A stretch of DNA of 64,000 bases from contig OU862919.1 of assembly GCA_917880885.1 (NCBI GenBank), positions 48,149,058-48,213,057 on the forward strand. Direction: 5' to 3'. Below the pieces are notes generated by a model. It did no database searches. It was not told the origin of the DNA and was given only the letters and a program-made list of their open reading frames with translations. Positions within the stretch are counted from its first letter, which is position 1; each line of letters opens with the position of its first letter. This DNA is from Limnephilus marmoratus (taxonomy: Eukaryota > Arthropoda > Insecta > Trichoptera > Limnephilidae). This document shows, piece by piece, positions 10,114 to 21,235 of the stretch. Made by a program: the position numbers and the translations under genes.

Positions 10114-11130
10114 GCGTCGAGCCAATTTGGTTTCCAGCAAGTTCGCGGTAAAGGAATTACTAGCTTTGCGAAGATCATTTTTAAACACACAAATTTCAGG
10201 CAGTTAGAAATATTTTAGGTATGGGCTATCACGGACTTTATTATTAACAATTTAATCAGTTATATGAATATCTATATCTAAACATCGGAACGGAATGAGG
10301 ATAACAGACCCGGCAAACGTAAAAAGGCATACGATTTAAAAATTTGCACTTGGAATGTTCTAATACTCTATCAACCTGGCGCCCTCCAGACACTAATAGA
10401 TCAGCTTAATACATATAAAACAGACGTCACGGCTCTGCAGGAAATTAGATGGCTGGGAAATGGGATATTTGTAAAAGGAGACCACTGCATATATTACAGG
10501 TTTCACGAAAAGCACCACATAAAGGGAACAGGCTTCCTGGTAAGCAAACGAGCTAAGCATCTCTTCATGGACTTTAAGGCAATCAGCCCTCAAATGGCAT
10601 ATCTCAGAGTAAAGGGAAGTTTCTTCAACCTGAGCATACTAAATGTCCATGCACCCACAGAGGACAAACCTACCGATGAAAAGGAAGATTTCTATGACAA
10701 GCTGGAGAAAGCTTTTGATGAATGCCCATCGCGTGACATTAAAATCATAATAGGGGACATGAACGCGCAAGTTGGTAGGGAGCCCTACTTTACACAAACA
10801 ATCGGAAAACATAGTCTCCACCTAAACTTAAACGAGAATGGGGAACAGCTGATAAACTTTGCAGCATCTCACGATATGGTCATAGGTAGTACGTTATTTC
10901 CACACAAAAATATACATAAAGTCACGTGGAAACACCCAAATGGCAGAACCAATAACCAAATAGACCATATACTTATTAGTGCCAGACATAAATCAAATTT
11001 ACTAGATGTCCGCACTTATAAGGGAGCTAATATTGACTCTGACGACTTTCTCGTTGCAAGTCGACTGCGGTTTAAAATATCAAATGCTGATAAAACAAGA
11101 AGGTCTAAAATCACAAAATTTAATACGAAC
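10114..11130 (+). mobile_element. Truncated RTE 5' copy, head-to-head with the main element
   Basis: This is the same leader and endonuclease as 8503-9518, in opposite orientation, cut off after 'aatacgaac' at 11130. Here the endonuclease frame is open from 10567 to 11148 (193 aa; the last residues are read-through). It runs from 'MDFKAISPQM' through 'GDMNAQVG' and 'NQIDHILIS' to 'SDDFLVASRL', where the usual catalytic H of SDH is D. The preceding 'TWNVLILYQPGAL' part from 10340 is also readable. No RT or 3' end follows, so it is not a normal 5'-truncated insertion. Confidence 0.88.
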
Positions 11131-11617
11131 ATAATATTTTTATTCTAAAAATCATTTCCAACAATATAAAAAAAAAAAATTGGTTGCCTCTAAAATCATG
11201 AAATGTCGAATTCTCTAATGGTAAGTATATATTTTTTAAAACAGGTCAAACCCGTACTAGGTATTTAAATAAAAGGAGGTCTAGCACGCACAATTCGATA
11301 ACTTTAAAATATCGGATCGTAGGCGAAACTACTGATGATTTTATACCGGTTTCCCAAGCACTGTCGCACTGTTGATGGCAGACAGATATTGACAGGGAAT
11401 AAATACGATGGCAATACTGGCAGATAGATCTGTCTATGGATTTACGTTCCGAAATGTCAAACGGATACGTTAAATAATAATAATAAAACAATACACCTGA
11501 AAAGTTTTTTAATCATTACAAAAACTCTTACGAAACTGTCAAAAATGTCACAATTTGAGAATGACATTTTGCAAACCATCGATTGTTCAATCAAAACTCA
11601 AATTAAAATTGAACCTA

Positions 11618-11733
11618 AAACACTTTTTAACTTATTTCCATTTATTTATTTCACCAGTACCGGTTTCATCCTATTATGGACATCTTCAGGCTGGCAATAA
11701 ATAAGTGGAAATAAGTTAAAAAGTGTTTTAATT
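11618..11733. mobile_element. Small palindromic MITE with 'cttcaggct' core
   Basis: Arms 'aaaacactttttaacttatt' (11619 on) and 'aataagttaaaaagtgtttt' (ending about 11731) are inverted, enclosing 'accggtttcat...acatcttcaggct'. The core resembles that of the larger foldback at 49086-49336 ('gtttacaagaccattttc') in layout. No protein is encoded. Confidence 0.7.
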
Positions 11734-11955
11734 TCAATTTTAATAAAATATAATTCCACCACGTATAACAGAACAATAAATAAACTCATAAAATTCAAAT
11801 TCAGAATAAACTCTTTAAATTAATGAATTTACTAGAAGTACTCAACTATGATATTAACCAAAATCGAATACTTTTAATATTATCAAGAATCATAGGTATT
11901 TTAAATAGGCACTTATATGAGGTACTAAATTTGATTGATTGTTCTTATAATATAT

Positions 11956-12437
11956 GATTGCCGGTCAGGTGCTCTACCACTTAGCTATGTCGGCTTATCT
12001 AATACCCGCCAAATAATTCAATATACAGGGTGTTAAGGGACTTACTTGACTTACTTTAACCAGTGATTCCTGACATTATTTGGAGTAAAAAATGTAAATG
12101 AAATTTTGGTCTCCGGTGACTTTATTTGACGACTTTTTTTTTTTTTACAAAAATTTTTTCTTCAAAATCAAACAAAAAAAAATTTCTTCCGCATGTCGTC
12201 ACTGGTCACTCAGCCGGGTGTCCGACGAACCCCTTACCTCGCCTCCAGCTGTTAAACAACTACCATTTTTTTATGTTTTTGTAGAAAAAAAAAAAAAAAC
12301 ATCAAAAATGTCACCGGAGACCAAAATTTCATTTACATTTTTTACTCCAAATATTGTCAGGAATCACTGGTTAAAGTTAGTCAAGTACGTCCCTTAACAC
12401 CCTGTATAGATACTAGTGTTTCATTCAATAATTAATC
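11956..12437 (-). repeat. Inverted 5' half of a tRNA-like unit
   Basis: The reverse complement gives, in order, 'attgaatgaaacactagta', the MITE at 12026-12404, 'tattgaattatttggcggg' and 'gccgacatagctaagtgg', ending at 'accggcaatc'. In the intact unit at 40621-40823 the same segments run straight into 'aggacacgggttcaagtccc', which here follows on the plus strand at 12438. Flipping 11956-12437 restores the unit except for about three bases, so a simple inversion with breaks in the anticodon arm and the upstream flank explains it. Confidence 0.75.
12026..12404. mobile_element. 379-bp MITE with ~95-bp terminal inverted repeats
   Basis: It begins 'cagggtgttaagggactt' and ends with its reverse complement; the inverted match extends through 'aaattttggtctccggtgac'. 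TATA lies on both sides (12022-12025 and 12405-12408). The related uninterrupted sequence at 40640-40660 ('cactagcatatattgaatc') serves as an empty site. Superfamily is not assigned. Internal poly(A)/poly(T) runs and no ORF of note. Confidence 0.85.
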
Positions 12438-12600
12438 AGGACACGGGTTCAAGTCCCGTTGGCGGCATGTATCTTTTTTCGTAAGATTTTTTCAATGTAG
12501 ATGAGTGTTTCAGGCTGACAATTATTGCTTTTAATAATTGTTACCCTTTGTGCTATGCGTAAAAATCTTGTCTTAAACATTAGTTTATCAATTAAAAATA
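12438..12600 (+). repeat. 3' half of the tRNA-like unit
   Basis: It starts 'aggacacgggttcaagtccc', which contains a pol III B-box, then 'gttggcggcatgtatc', and runs through 'gagtgtttcaggctgacaat' to 'aaaatcttgtcttaaa'. It matches 40308-40475 and 40712-40823. Together with the inverted half it gives a cloverleaf with a 6-of-7 acceptor stem. Confidence 0.8.
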
Positions 12601-12654
12601 ATAATTTAAAGGTAATTATTAAATAATCTCTTTTCTTTGCCCTCTTTCAGATCA

Positions 12655-12957
12655 GAGCCTGTAATTTTAGAATCTTCTCCGTAATAACTCGGCCCAACAA
12701 ATGTACACGGTTGACATTTATCACATGAGAACGGGTGGCTTCTTCGACTCGTTCTTGAGTTCAACAGCGCGACTGTGGAACGATTTGCGGGCCTCTATGT
12801 TTCCTCCTTCTTACAACATGGGTCTCTTCAAGACCAATGTTTATTCCTTCCTCTCCTCAAAACTACCCTCCACACAGCATCTCAGATGACATAGGCACTG
12901 AGGGAAATTATATTTCTCAGTGCCTCCTGTGTGGAGTTAATGTTAAAAAAGAAAAAA
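12655..12957 (+). mobile_element. LINE C-terminal fragment with hairpin 3' tail
   Basis: The frame 'FFDSFLSSTARLWNDL', 'NMGLFKTNVYSFL' and 'STQHLR' is the C-terminus of a common insect LINE. Directly after it comes 'ccctccacacagcatc', then 'gcactgagg...ctcagtgcctcctgtgtggag' and an A-rich end. The tail is homologous to the SINE-like copies (for example 21451-21547). One stem pair is A-T here and C-G there, keeping the hairpin. Confidence 0.82.
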
Positions 12958-13349
12958 TGATACCTATTCAAAGACGATTAATTTCATTAAATGTTTTTGG
13001 GAATCAGCACTTTGACAATTTTGGATAATGTAAAACAAGTTCTAATACGCAGGATTATTATGTTAAAATACATTGCGAAGGGAAGCAGGTGTTTTTTCGC
13101 TATTAACTAGTTTTTTTGATATTCGTGCTATTATTTTTGTTAACCTTCAATTTGTTTTTTTTTTCTCATGTTTTTCTCTCACTGTAAGGACTGATTTTAC
13201 AGAAACTTGTTTAACGATTTCCCTGTAACTTAAGTACATAAAAATAATGTTTTGGCAAGTGCTGTACACTAAAGACCAGATGTTTGTAGTCAGTAAGTAA
13301 GTAATCCCCAGTAATAAAGTAAGTAAGTCACTCCAAAAGTTTCGTTATG

Positions 13350-13632
13350 TTTAGTGGCGGGCCGGATCGGAGAGACTGGTTGAGAGAGACCTGACCTAAA
13401 TCTCTCATGAAGACATCTTGTGGACTTTCTCGACCCATAGCCTTGCACCGCAATGGTAAAGATGCATTCACAAGACGTACGTCTCTCCTTGACACATTGA
13501 CCCCAGATTCCTAGCCCCTTTTCATGTCTTTTTCCTTCCCAGTACTTTCCCTTAAAAGTTCCTCGAAGATGACATAGGCCTTGACGATATTTTTTCCTCA
13601 TGGCCTCCTGTGTGGAACTAAAGTTAAAAAAA
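13350..13632 (+). mobile_element. Hairpin-tailed SINE-like copy (variant body)
   Basis: The body 'gatcggagagactggttgag' resembles 17905-17925. The tail 'gatgacataggccttga...ctcatggcctcctgtgtgga' is the family 3' end, with an A-rich finish at 13623-13632. The copy is diverged and the inner stem is weakened. Confidence 0.7.
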
Positions 13633-13639
13633 TCTTTCT

Positions 13640-14170
13640 TTTAACAAATTTTAAGCGCCATTGAGGTGATTTTTCACAAAGACAGTGCTGTATAAATCAG
13701 CCAAGTATTTTTATTTTGAAAATAATTATTTCGCTTAGAAAAATAAAAATCTAAAGCCGGAATAAAATTAATAAGTACATTTGATTCACAATTCAGCAGG
13801 TATGAACTCGTAACCTCTGGTTCCAGACGGAGGATGTAATAAAGATTTGATTATCATAATATTATTAAGTTTTTTCTAGTTAAGATCTACGAATGGATAA
13901 CACACATTATTAATAATTTGCAAGTACGCCTTCCTTCTTATTGCTGCATGCAATAAACTCGTTCTTATTATACAATCGCGTGTCAGAAAGACGCCTAAAC
14001 TTTAGTGAATATTAAAACGGAATGTCCTTGGTATCTTCTCTACTAAACCTGTCAGATGGCGAGCAGTGAACCACAAATCCACCGGTTTTCAGTCCTGGCA
14101 AAAAACTAGATTCTGTTAAACCGTGGCTTTTTGCAGTCGAGGTTTTTATTCCCAGCGCATGCTTTTAATA
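13640..14170. other. Unassigned spacer
   Basis: AT-rich sequence with no supported frame or repeat end on either strand. At 13800-13850 'ctcgtaacctctggttccaga' faintly resembles tRNA-like sequence but has no good B-box. Confidence 0.4.
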
Positions 14171-14175
14171 GGATC

Positions 14176-14345
14176 GGGTGCGCGGCCGTTTTCTTACAAA
14201 ACAATTTTAGATTTGAGGCAAAAATACTTTTTTATCAAAAGGTATTTCATTTATTTTTTATTTAAATTATGATAAAGTGTGTATTAAAGAAACAAATTTT
14301 ACATGCTTTTAGAGGCAACTTTGACATTCTTTGGGAGATAATTTT
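14176..14345 (+). repeat. Dispersed repeat ending 'agaggcaactttga'
   Basis: It shares 'gcgcggccg', 'atcaaaaggtat' and 'agaggcaactttga', in the same order, with 59236-59455. The last motif also appears reversed near 11183 and 15941 ('gttgcctctaaaa'). Four occurrences in 64 kb suggest a degraded non-autonomous family. Its ends were not found. Confidence 0.5.
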
Positions 14346-14554
14346 AATTATTAAATAAAATAATCTTGTCATGGCTACTGAGTTGGTATAATGAAAAATA
14401 TATTTAAAAAATACGATCTCACAGAAGGCAATTTGGTTGGGCGTTTACACAATACATAGCTACGCCTACATACATACATTAACATATATCATAGATTCTG
14501 TGCTTGTTGCTTTTTTGTCACATAATCCTTTCCTGTCCATCCCTATCGTGTTCC

Positions 14555-14957
14555 TTTTCCCATCCTATCCCAGACAACATTGAAAAGATTCAGCATAAGT
14601 TTCTAAAGTTCATAAACTATGAATTGCATATTCCTATACAAAACATCGATTACAATTACCTCCTGGATAAAATGTCACCATTAAAATTTTCAGAAAGAAG
14701 AATAAGTACGGATTTGATACTATTACATAAAACACTGCATTACAAAATTGATTGTCCTGAATTACTTCAATTTATCAATATCCATGTTCCCAAAAAATCA
14801 TGCCGACATTTATTACCCTTTTACTTCAATAACACCAGGACACTACTAGCTTACCAAAATTCTCGGAAATAAATATTCTGATCTGGGCGACGCATTTCAT
14901 CTTAAAACTAATCGGTATAAATGTTGTATTTTCTATCACTTTTATTCTTTAAGACAC
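14555..14957 (+). mobile_element. LINE C-terminal fragment
   Basis: The frame from about 14560 reads 'IEKIQHKFLKFINYEL', 'KMSPLKFSERRISTDL' and 'LPFYFNNTRTLLAY', then 'HLKTNRYKC' in a shifted frame. It is the C-terminus of a Jockey/CR1-type LINE related to the copy at 54572-55117 ('IQKKILRFINFKLSIPL'). A hairpin SINE-like copy follows immediately. Confidence 0.8.
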
Positions 14958-15183
14958 ATTTTTTTTACGTGAGCTCCACACAGGAGGCCCTGAGGAAAAT
15001 AATTTCCATCGGGGCCTATCTCGTCTTTGGGGATACTTTGTGGAGGGTTTTTTTAAGGAAAGGAAGGAGAGGAGAGTTCTGGGAAGGAAAAGGGTTTAAG
15101 GGGTGGGTAGGAATCTGGGGTTCAGTGTGTCTTGGTCATCCGCCTCCAAGACCTAGACAAACCTCACTTCATGAACCCAAATA
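14958..15183 (-). mobile_element. Hairpin-tailed SINE-like copy
   Basis: In minus orientation, with the tail at the left (poly-T 14958-14966, then 'ctccacacaggaggccctga'). It continues through 'aaggaaaggaaggagagg' and ends near 'acctagacaaacctcac'. The body 5' end ('gggaggcgggaatgg') is missing. Confidence 0.8.
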
Positions 15184-15189
15184 GACCTA

Positions 15190-15445
15190 TGTACCTACCA
15201 AATAACTTCTAGGCTACCAGTATGTTGTTTTGTAGAATCTTTTAAATTCAATTATATGCGTGAGGATTCTTAGTTTCTGTTTACATATTTATTTGTGTAT
15301 TTTATTTTGTGTTCTGCAGCAACCTTTTTTGTCATTATCTTTATATTTTTTATTATTGTTTAAATTTGTAAGTATTTACTTTGATACAAATAGTTTGTAA
15401 AATTTTATAAGAAAAGCCTACTAAGGCGTATAATAAATAAATCCC
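15190..15445 (+). other. Possible LINE 3'UTR continuation
   Basis: AT-rich sequence ending 'aaggcgtataataaataaat', like the AATAAAT-type ends of insect LINEs. If so, the SINE-like copy at 14958-15183 inserted between this 3'UTR and the coding fragment to its left. No direct homology elsewhere in the window supports this. Confidence 0.35.
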
Positions 15446-15479
15446 TATGTACCTGTCAATTTCGTTACCATAACAATCA

Positions 15480-15790
15480 GTGTCGTCAGTCGAAACTCGC
15501 CGCGTGAACATCTATAATATTCGGCATCCCGCATCCTCAAACTGAATCCACATACCGCAAGTATATAAGTCTTCCATCAAGTATATATAAGTGCATGAAT
15601 AAACCCAGCCAAGATAGCAGAGTGTCACAAGTTACCGCAGTAAATCCCTTCCTTCCTTTCCTTTAAGTGAATTCTTTCTACTTGAACAGTGGTCTTTCTC
15701 ACACGTTTATTCAAAACAAATACCTACAAGGTCCTTCGACATTCGCATCCACTTAAATCCCACATCACAATTCTTTAAATAGAGTTTTTT
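15480..15790 (+). other. Possible retroviral-type LTR or leader remnant
   Basis: Features that recall an LTR are TATAA-like 'caagtatataagtcttcc', 'gcatgaataaacccagcc' and then 'acctacaaggtccttcgaca', similar to the 'ggtccttcg' leader of insect BEL/Pao elements. No second LTR or internal coding sequence was found, so this is weak. Confidence 0.25.
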
Positions 15791-16000
15791 TAATCTGTAT
15801 TCGACAATTTTGTGTTTACAACTTAAATCTTTCATTTGTAATTTGATTTTATGTAATTCAAATTTCATTTTTAATATTTTTTATTTTATAATTCATATTT
15901 ACACAGTAAATAGAGCAAAATCATTATCATAATTGCCAAAGTTGCCTCTAAAATTACAGTAATAATGGTTGTATAATCAAGTACGTCCCTTAACACCCTG

Positions 16001-16090
16001 TATATATATTTTTAACATTAGCTCTACACAGAAGACTCATTAGGAAAATAATTTCCCTTAGGGCTTATGTAATCTTTGGAGATGCTTGCC
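16001..16090 (-). mobile_element. Fragment of hairpin SINE-like tail
   Basis: 'agctctacacagaagactc' then 'ggaaaataatttcccttagg', a diverged minus-strand copy of the family tail, cut off after about 90 bp. A MITE end ('cttaacaccctgtatata') lies immediately to the left at 15990-16007. Confidence 0.65.
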
Positions 16091-16339
16091 TACCAAATTG
16101 AGAATGTTAAAATGAAATTAAGTTTTGGTCCTGGTAAACTACAGACTTGACTTCATCCTATATTTATAGCTCCATGTTATTGGTATGGTTTTAATAATTT
16201 AAAAGGTAACTAGATTATAATACAATTAAAACAAATAACTACAAGTACTTTATCCTATAAATAAGTGATTCCACGCGGATAAATTGAACAACTTTAAATA
16301 TTTCTTCTTTAGAAAAACGTAGAAAGGACTAAATCTAAT

Positions 16340-16755
16340 TTGCATATTCAAAATGACAACAATATTACTGACACGCCTGCTTTGTTAGATACAACTCATC
16401 CAATTCAACATCCCTTTCCGTAGACTCCAAAATAATGAATTGCCTGTTCCTCAATCAACATTCTACTAATTATGGATACCATAGAATGTCGAGACTAGTC
16501 AAAGCAAGTCAACGCATTGAATTTTTTGGTGTAAGCCTAAAAGACTTTCGGCAGTCCATACGCAATGTGTAATGTTAAAGTCTTTTAAATTCTTCTTCTA
16601 GCTTTGGTTTGTAGTTATCATCTGTATGTACTTTTTTACTTTATATCTTGTCATTGCTCTTCATTTATATGTGCTTTGATTTCACCATCATCTTTGTTTC
16701 TTATTCGTGTTATTATCATATTGTTAATGGACTATTATTTGTCCGTAAATAAATA
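16340..16755 (+). mobile_element. LINE 3' end, 'NYGYHRMSRLV' family
   Basis: Broken frames give 'NIPFRRLQNNELPV' and 'YGYHRMSRLVKASQRIEFF', then a 3'UTR ending 'gtccgtaaataaataaaaa'. The same C-terminus and tail occur at 19480-19905, so these are two copies of one Jockey-like family. This copy has point damage in the 'NQHSTNYGY' region. Confidence 0.75.
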
Positions 16756-16769
16756 AAAAAGACGAGCAA

Positions 16770-17770
16770 GATTTTTAGCTTCCATATATTTTTGCTCGTG
16801 CCAAAATTGGTAGAAACAATGGTTAATTAGCTCGTTCTGGCCTGCCGTAGATTGTGCTGATCTTATTTAAGTACTAAAAACTGGTTTCAGTGTCTGCGCT
16901 AGGATTTCCTGAATCTTTGGTCCATTCGTCACCGGATGCCACATTGTTCGGGCAGTTCCCGCGCGAAATTAATACCAGTCGTAAAAAAGTGGGAAAATTT
17001 ACCTGACGTCCGCCATTAACCCATTATTCTTAAATTCAGTCATTAATTCAAGATGTCTTATATTTTTAATTAAAGATTGTCTTCTGTTACGATAAAAATG
17101 TGAATCGTTGTGTAACGATTAATTAAATTGAATAACAAAATATAAGTGTTACTATTCTAAGTTACGTTTTTTGTTAAAACAAAATAAATTCTCCTTTTCA
17201 TAATTTAGTTTTTTTAGTAGCTTCGCAGGCTCTGCGGGCGGCTTTATGATGGTGACCATTTTATAGATTCAATACGAACTTTATGAACTGATTCCAAAAA
17301 CAGCCTGTTCCTCGGATCCACTGTAGCTAGTCACCGGGATAAAGTAACCGAGATAGAGCAATGACGTCATATGTAATGTATAGCCACTTAATACAACGTG
17401 TAATACCGTCATTTTTTTCATATCCGGAGAGATACCACATATTCACAAATTCGTAGCTGTTATACCTAGGGGGGAGACGTCTCCGTCCGACTTGCTGACG
17501 GAAGTAGCGACATCTTGTGTCGAATTATTGAATTCGAAACCTAATTATAACAGTAGCTTTGTGTGAAATTGAAATGAATACTGTTCAATAAGAAATGTGA
17601 AGAGTTTGAATTAAAACCCATTTATCTAATGTGAAAAGATGCTCCGATATCGGGAGAGCCGAGAGACATCACCAACCACCCAATGAAAGCCCTTGTGAAC
17701 GTTACTACAAGAGACTTGGCTACTGTCAAAGGAAACAAGTCAACATGCAAAATATCAATTTGAGAGGTCA
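16770..17770. other. Unassigned sequence, somewhat GC-richer in places
   Basis: No supported gene. Noted: a CREB/ATF-type palindrome TGACGTCA at 17362-17369 and 'ggggggagacgtctccgtcc' near 17470. The ORF-like stretch at 17631-17867 overlaps SINE sequence and is not credible as a gene. Confidence 0.4.
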
Positions 17771-17774
17771 AAAT

Positions 17775-18010
17775 ATCAATTGGACAACCAACACCTCTGC
17801 CATAGGTCACACGAAGTGGTTTACCACATTTAGTGACATAGCAAGGGTGCTTGGGTTCATGGGGTGAGTTTTATCTAGATCTAGGCGGTGGATGCGTTTA
17901 CCCTTCTCCTGAGAGAGACTGGTTGAAAGAGGCCATTTGACCTATCCAGCCGGACTCTCTCGATCCATGATGTAGAATTTGGGTATCAGTGTGTCAGAGT
18001 CCGGCTGGAG
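17775..18010 (+). mobile_element. Hairpin SINE-family body, tail missing
   Basis: 'acctctgccataggtcac', 'aagtggtttaccac' and 'cttgggttcatggggtgag' follow the order of the full copy at 21236-21547, then the alternative middle 'gagagactggttgaaagagg' also seen near 13372. No 3' hairpin follows. Confidence 0.7.
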
Positions 18011-18019
18011 AGGTCAAAA

Positions 18020-19470
18020 TGAAAAGAAAAAATTCTAAAGTTCATTGAACCGGAGTTACGGATACAAAAACTATTTATAAAATCATTAAATATGTAGATT
18101 TATTAAACTCCCGATTTATAAAAAACTTTGAAAACCTTACTTATAAAATGCATGAAATATAATATTGTATAAATGATTAAATTTGTGGTTGGTTGGATCC
18201 TAAATAATTACGGTTTGGCAAAATAATTATAGTGATTACATCAACGTAGTGATAACTGTGTGATAAAGGTCACTTACATTTTTTAATGTGTGTTTGAATG
18301 CAATTCTTACTGACAATTTTAATTTATGTGGTCACCACGAGTGACGTTTTGCCGAAAAATTTTGTAGCAAAAATGCAAAATTTTTGTGGTTTGTAGAACA
18401 AAAGGCTAAATGATGGAATGTATTGCTACGTTTGTTGGAATTTATTACTTCAAAGGGTGTAGGGGCGTGTAAATAGCCCCTGACACGAGGGAATGACTAC
18501 CCTATGTAAATTAACGAAAATTGAATTCTTCCCTATGTGACACAAAAACAGTTGACCCAGCAATTCCAAAATCCAAAGTGAAAACAAAACAATACTCACT
18601 CAGAGAATGCAGCTCATCCACGATGTCCAACACAAAAGACACTTCTTTTCATTAAAAATATCAAGGCGGTATTGCCTAATCTTAACAGATGTTTCGCACA
18701 GCAAGGAAGTTTCAACAATGAAAAAATAAATCTGCCTATCAATAATACGTGCCAAATCTTGTACAACAATAATTCAATTCTGGGTGAATTATTCGATTAT
18801 GCGTGACTAGGAGTGACATCTCTTGGCCTTTCACCGACACTCCCGTCGGAAGTAATCGCCTGCTTCACAAAGGTAAGGAAATGCATACAATACAATACAA
18901 AAACCATAGATGGCGCCCTCATGGTCCCATAGCATATTATTAATTTAAAGAAATTAATGCCCAAATTGATCCAAATATATTTATGGTGTGTATCCAAAGG
19001 GTATCTTATAATAAATCGGAAAATATTATTTAACCAGACTGACGTCATGGATGATGGGTCAAAATTACCCACCATGTTTTAAATTGCTTGTGGTTTTATA
19101 ACTATGCGTTGTCGTTGCCGCTCTTTTCAATTTCTGGAGGCGTTGACTTTCTTTAAATGTTTTTAATGAGTAAACAGCCGGACTGTGATCGTTGTGCGAT
19201 TTTCACGTGCCTAAAGCTGAAAATGGTAAATATGACCCTTCCCCGTAATACCGTTTTACTCCGACTGCATTCCCCTAACCTGCAGACAAGCAGCCTGTGG
19301 CAGCTTCGCGGGACTAAATACCGATTTATTGTCTAAATTATGTATTTATTTAAAGTGTATTTTGTTGGAAATAAAAAAAATTAAAAAATAAAATAAAATA
19401 AAATAAAAAAACCTTTTTGGTATTTTAGTTTCTAAAAGTGCCATTTGAATTAAAAGATTGATAAAAATTT
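18020..19470. other. Unassigned AT-rich spacer
   Basis: No supported coding sequence. TGACGTCA occurs at 19040-19047. The minus-strand 92-codon stretch at 18797-19075 has no recognisable motif and is probably chance. 19367-19412 is an A-rich tract (AAAAT repeats). Confidence 0.4.
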
Positions 19471-19479
19471 CTTCAAGGT

Positions 19480-19905
19480 TTCTTCAAAATTATTAACTGT
19501 TTAATCGACTCGCCTACATTACTACAACTCATCACATTTAATATACCTTCTCGTAGACTAAGAAATAAAGACCTGCTTTTCCTCAATCAGCACTCTACTA
19601 ACTATGGTTATAACTCACCACTGTCCAGAATGTGTAGACTGGTCAACTCACGTCAAGACCTTAATTTTTTTGGTATTAGCTTAAATGATTTCTGTCGCTC
19701 TTTAAACAAATGATGATATTTCATATTCACCCTAATTTTTGCAAGGCCTTGACGTGACTTGACACTTATTTTTTATTCTATTTTCACTGTTTGTCTTTGC
19801 TTTCATGTACCATCCGAATCCTTACATTGTTCCTTTCTAAATTTCGTGATACTTTGTTTTAAATTGGACGCAAGTCCGTAAATAAATAAATAAATAAATA
19901 AAAAA
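19480..19905 (+). mobile_element. LINE 3' end, 'NYGYNSPLSRM' family
   Basis: The frame gives 'LITFNIPSRRLRNKDLLFL', 'HSTNYGYNSPLSRMCRLV' and 'LNFFGISLNDFCRSL', a stop near 19710, a 3'UTR with 'gcaaggccttgacgtgac' and the tail 'gtccgtaaataaataaataa'. It is a better-preserved sister of 16340-16755. (AAAT)n is the usual tail of this LINE group. Confidence 0.82.
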
Positions 19906-20044
19906 AGTAAGTTCAGTATGATTGCTAGAGGAAGCTAGAAGCTAGTTTGGTTAACTTTTATGGAGTGATGTATTTATTAATCTAAAAAATAAATAACTAA
20001 TGTATTTTTTTCGATATATGTAATGTCATATTTTATTTCCTTAA

Positions 20045-20738
20045 CCCTAGAAAGATAACGTGCGCCTCGGAGGCGCCCGCGAAACCGATATATAGCTGTC
20101 GTTTTTTAACCGACGCGTATACAAGCTTGTGTTTCTAAGCCAACTCAGTCGTCAGTCAACACTGCCGGGGATTGTTGTTCGGTAAGTACCACAGTTTTAT
20201 TGCTATGACAACCCGTTGCGCTCGAGAGGCGCGTGTTTATCTTCTGTGTATTTTTATGACTGTATGACAACTTTAAATTTTTTCATTATTTTTTTTAATT
20301 TGAGACTGATAATATCGTAATTAATTAGACGTAAGTTAGTAAGACAAAATACTAAAAAAGTTTACTATTTAAAAAAAAATTGTCTTATATATTGTTACTA
20401 CTACAAATATACCTCTACTTTTTGTTACTTTTTATAAAACCTTACAAATTTCCTTAAAATTAAATAATAACAATATATATTTTGTTTTATTTACTTATTA
20501 AATATGTAACACCTGATTGAAGTTATAAAAATATATCATTACCCGCCATAACACAGGGATATCCCTATCATGACAGATGAAATACCACAAAAAACTATAC
20601 AATGTACAATATTCTTTTAATAAATAAATAAAAAAGTAAAATTGCTTCAATTTGTTAATAAATCGATTTTTAAACTGTGCTCCTCTTAGGCGCATGTTTA
20701 TCTTTTCAATACTAAAAAATAAGATTATCTTTCTAGGG
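20045..20738. mobile_element. piggyBac-type MITE with TTAA target duplication
   Basis: It starts CCCTAGAAAGATAA and ends with the exact reverse complement (TTATCTTTCTAGGG). Intact TTAA lies on both sides (20041-20044 and 20739-20742). These ends match the known piggyBac signature. Inside, 'aggcgcgtgtttatctt' (20227 on) and 'aggcgcatgtttatctt' (20689 on) form a sub-terminal direct repeat, a plausible transposase-binding site. The 694-bp body holds no transposase frame, so movement would need an enzyme from elsewhere. Confidence 0.93.
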
Positions 20739-21235
20739 TTAATAAAGTACGGCTATCTATTAGCAAAATTTTCTACTTTTTCTATACAAAAAATACCTGG
20801 TGTTAAATACACATTTCCAACCCATGACGCCGGGTTAAATTTCCCATCCAATATTTTCCAAAAAAATGATTCGGTTAGTATTTTAAAATAGAACTATTTC
20901 CATCAGATAAACGAAGAGATTAGTCATAAGTTGGTATTCACGATTATTACGTTTGAGTTAGAACACAGGATTGTGTCGACATTTTTTTGTATTGTGTTTA
21001 TCTGCATTGACTATTGTCTTGTGTCTGTGAACGACCTCTGCCGTGTCGTCGATAACTTGCCTAGACTGACTTAATTAACCGTGTCCATAGCCAATTAGTC
21101 AGTATATTTTTTGTCTTACAAAATCGATACTTGTGGCTCTTGAAATAAATTCTCCTACTTACTTGTCCTCGTAAGATTCCTAGCATTGAGTTTTGGACAA
21201 AGGCCTTTCTAGAATTTCTCCAGTATTCCTATTTC

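Noticed and set aside
10393..10821. Minus-strand frames opposite the RTE endonuclease copy
   Set aside because: They are antisense shadows of the endonuclease, mirrored at 8811-9239 by the palindrome.
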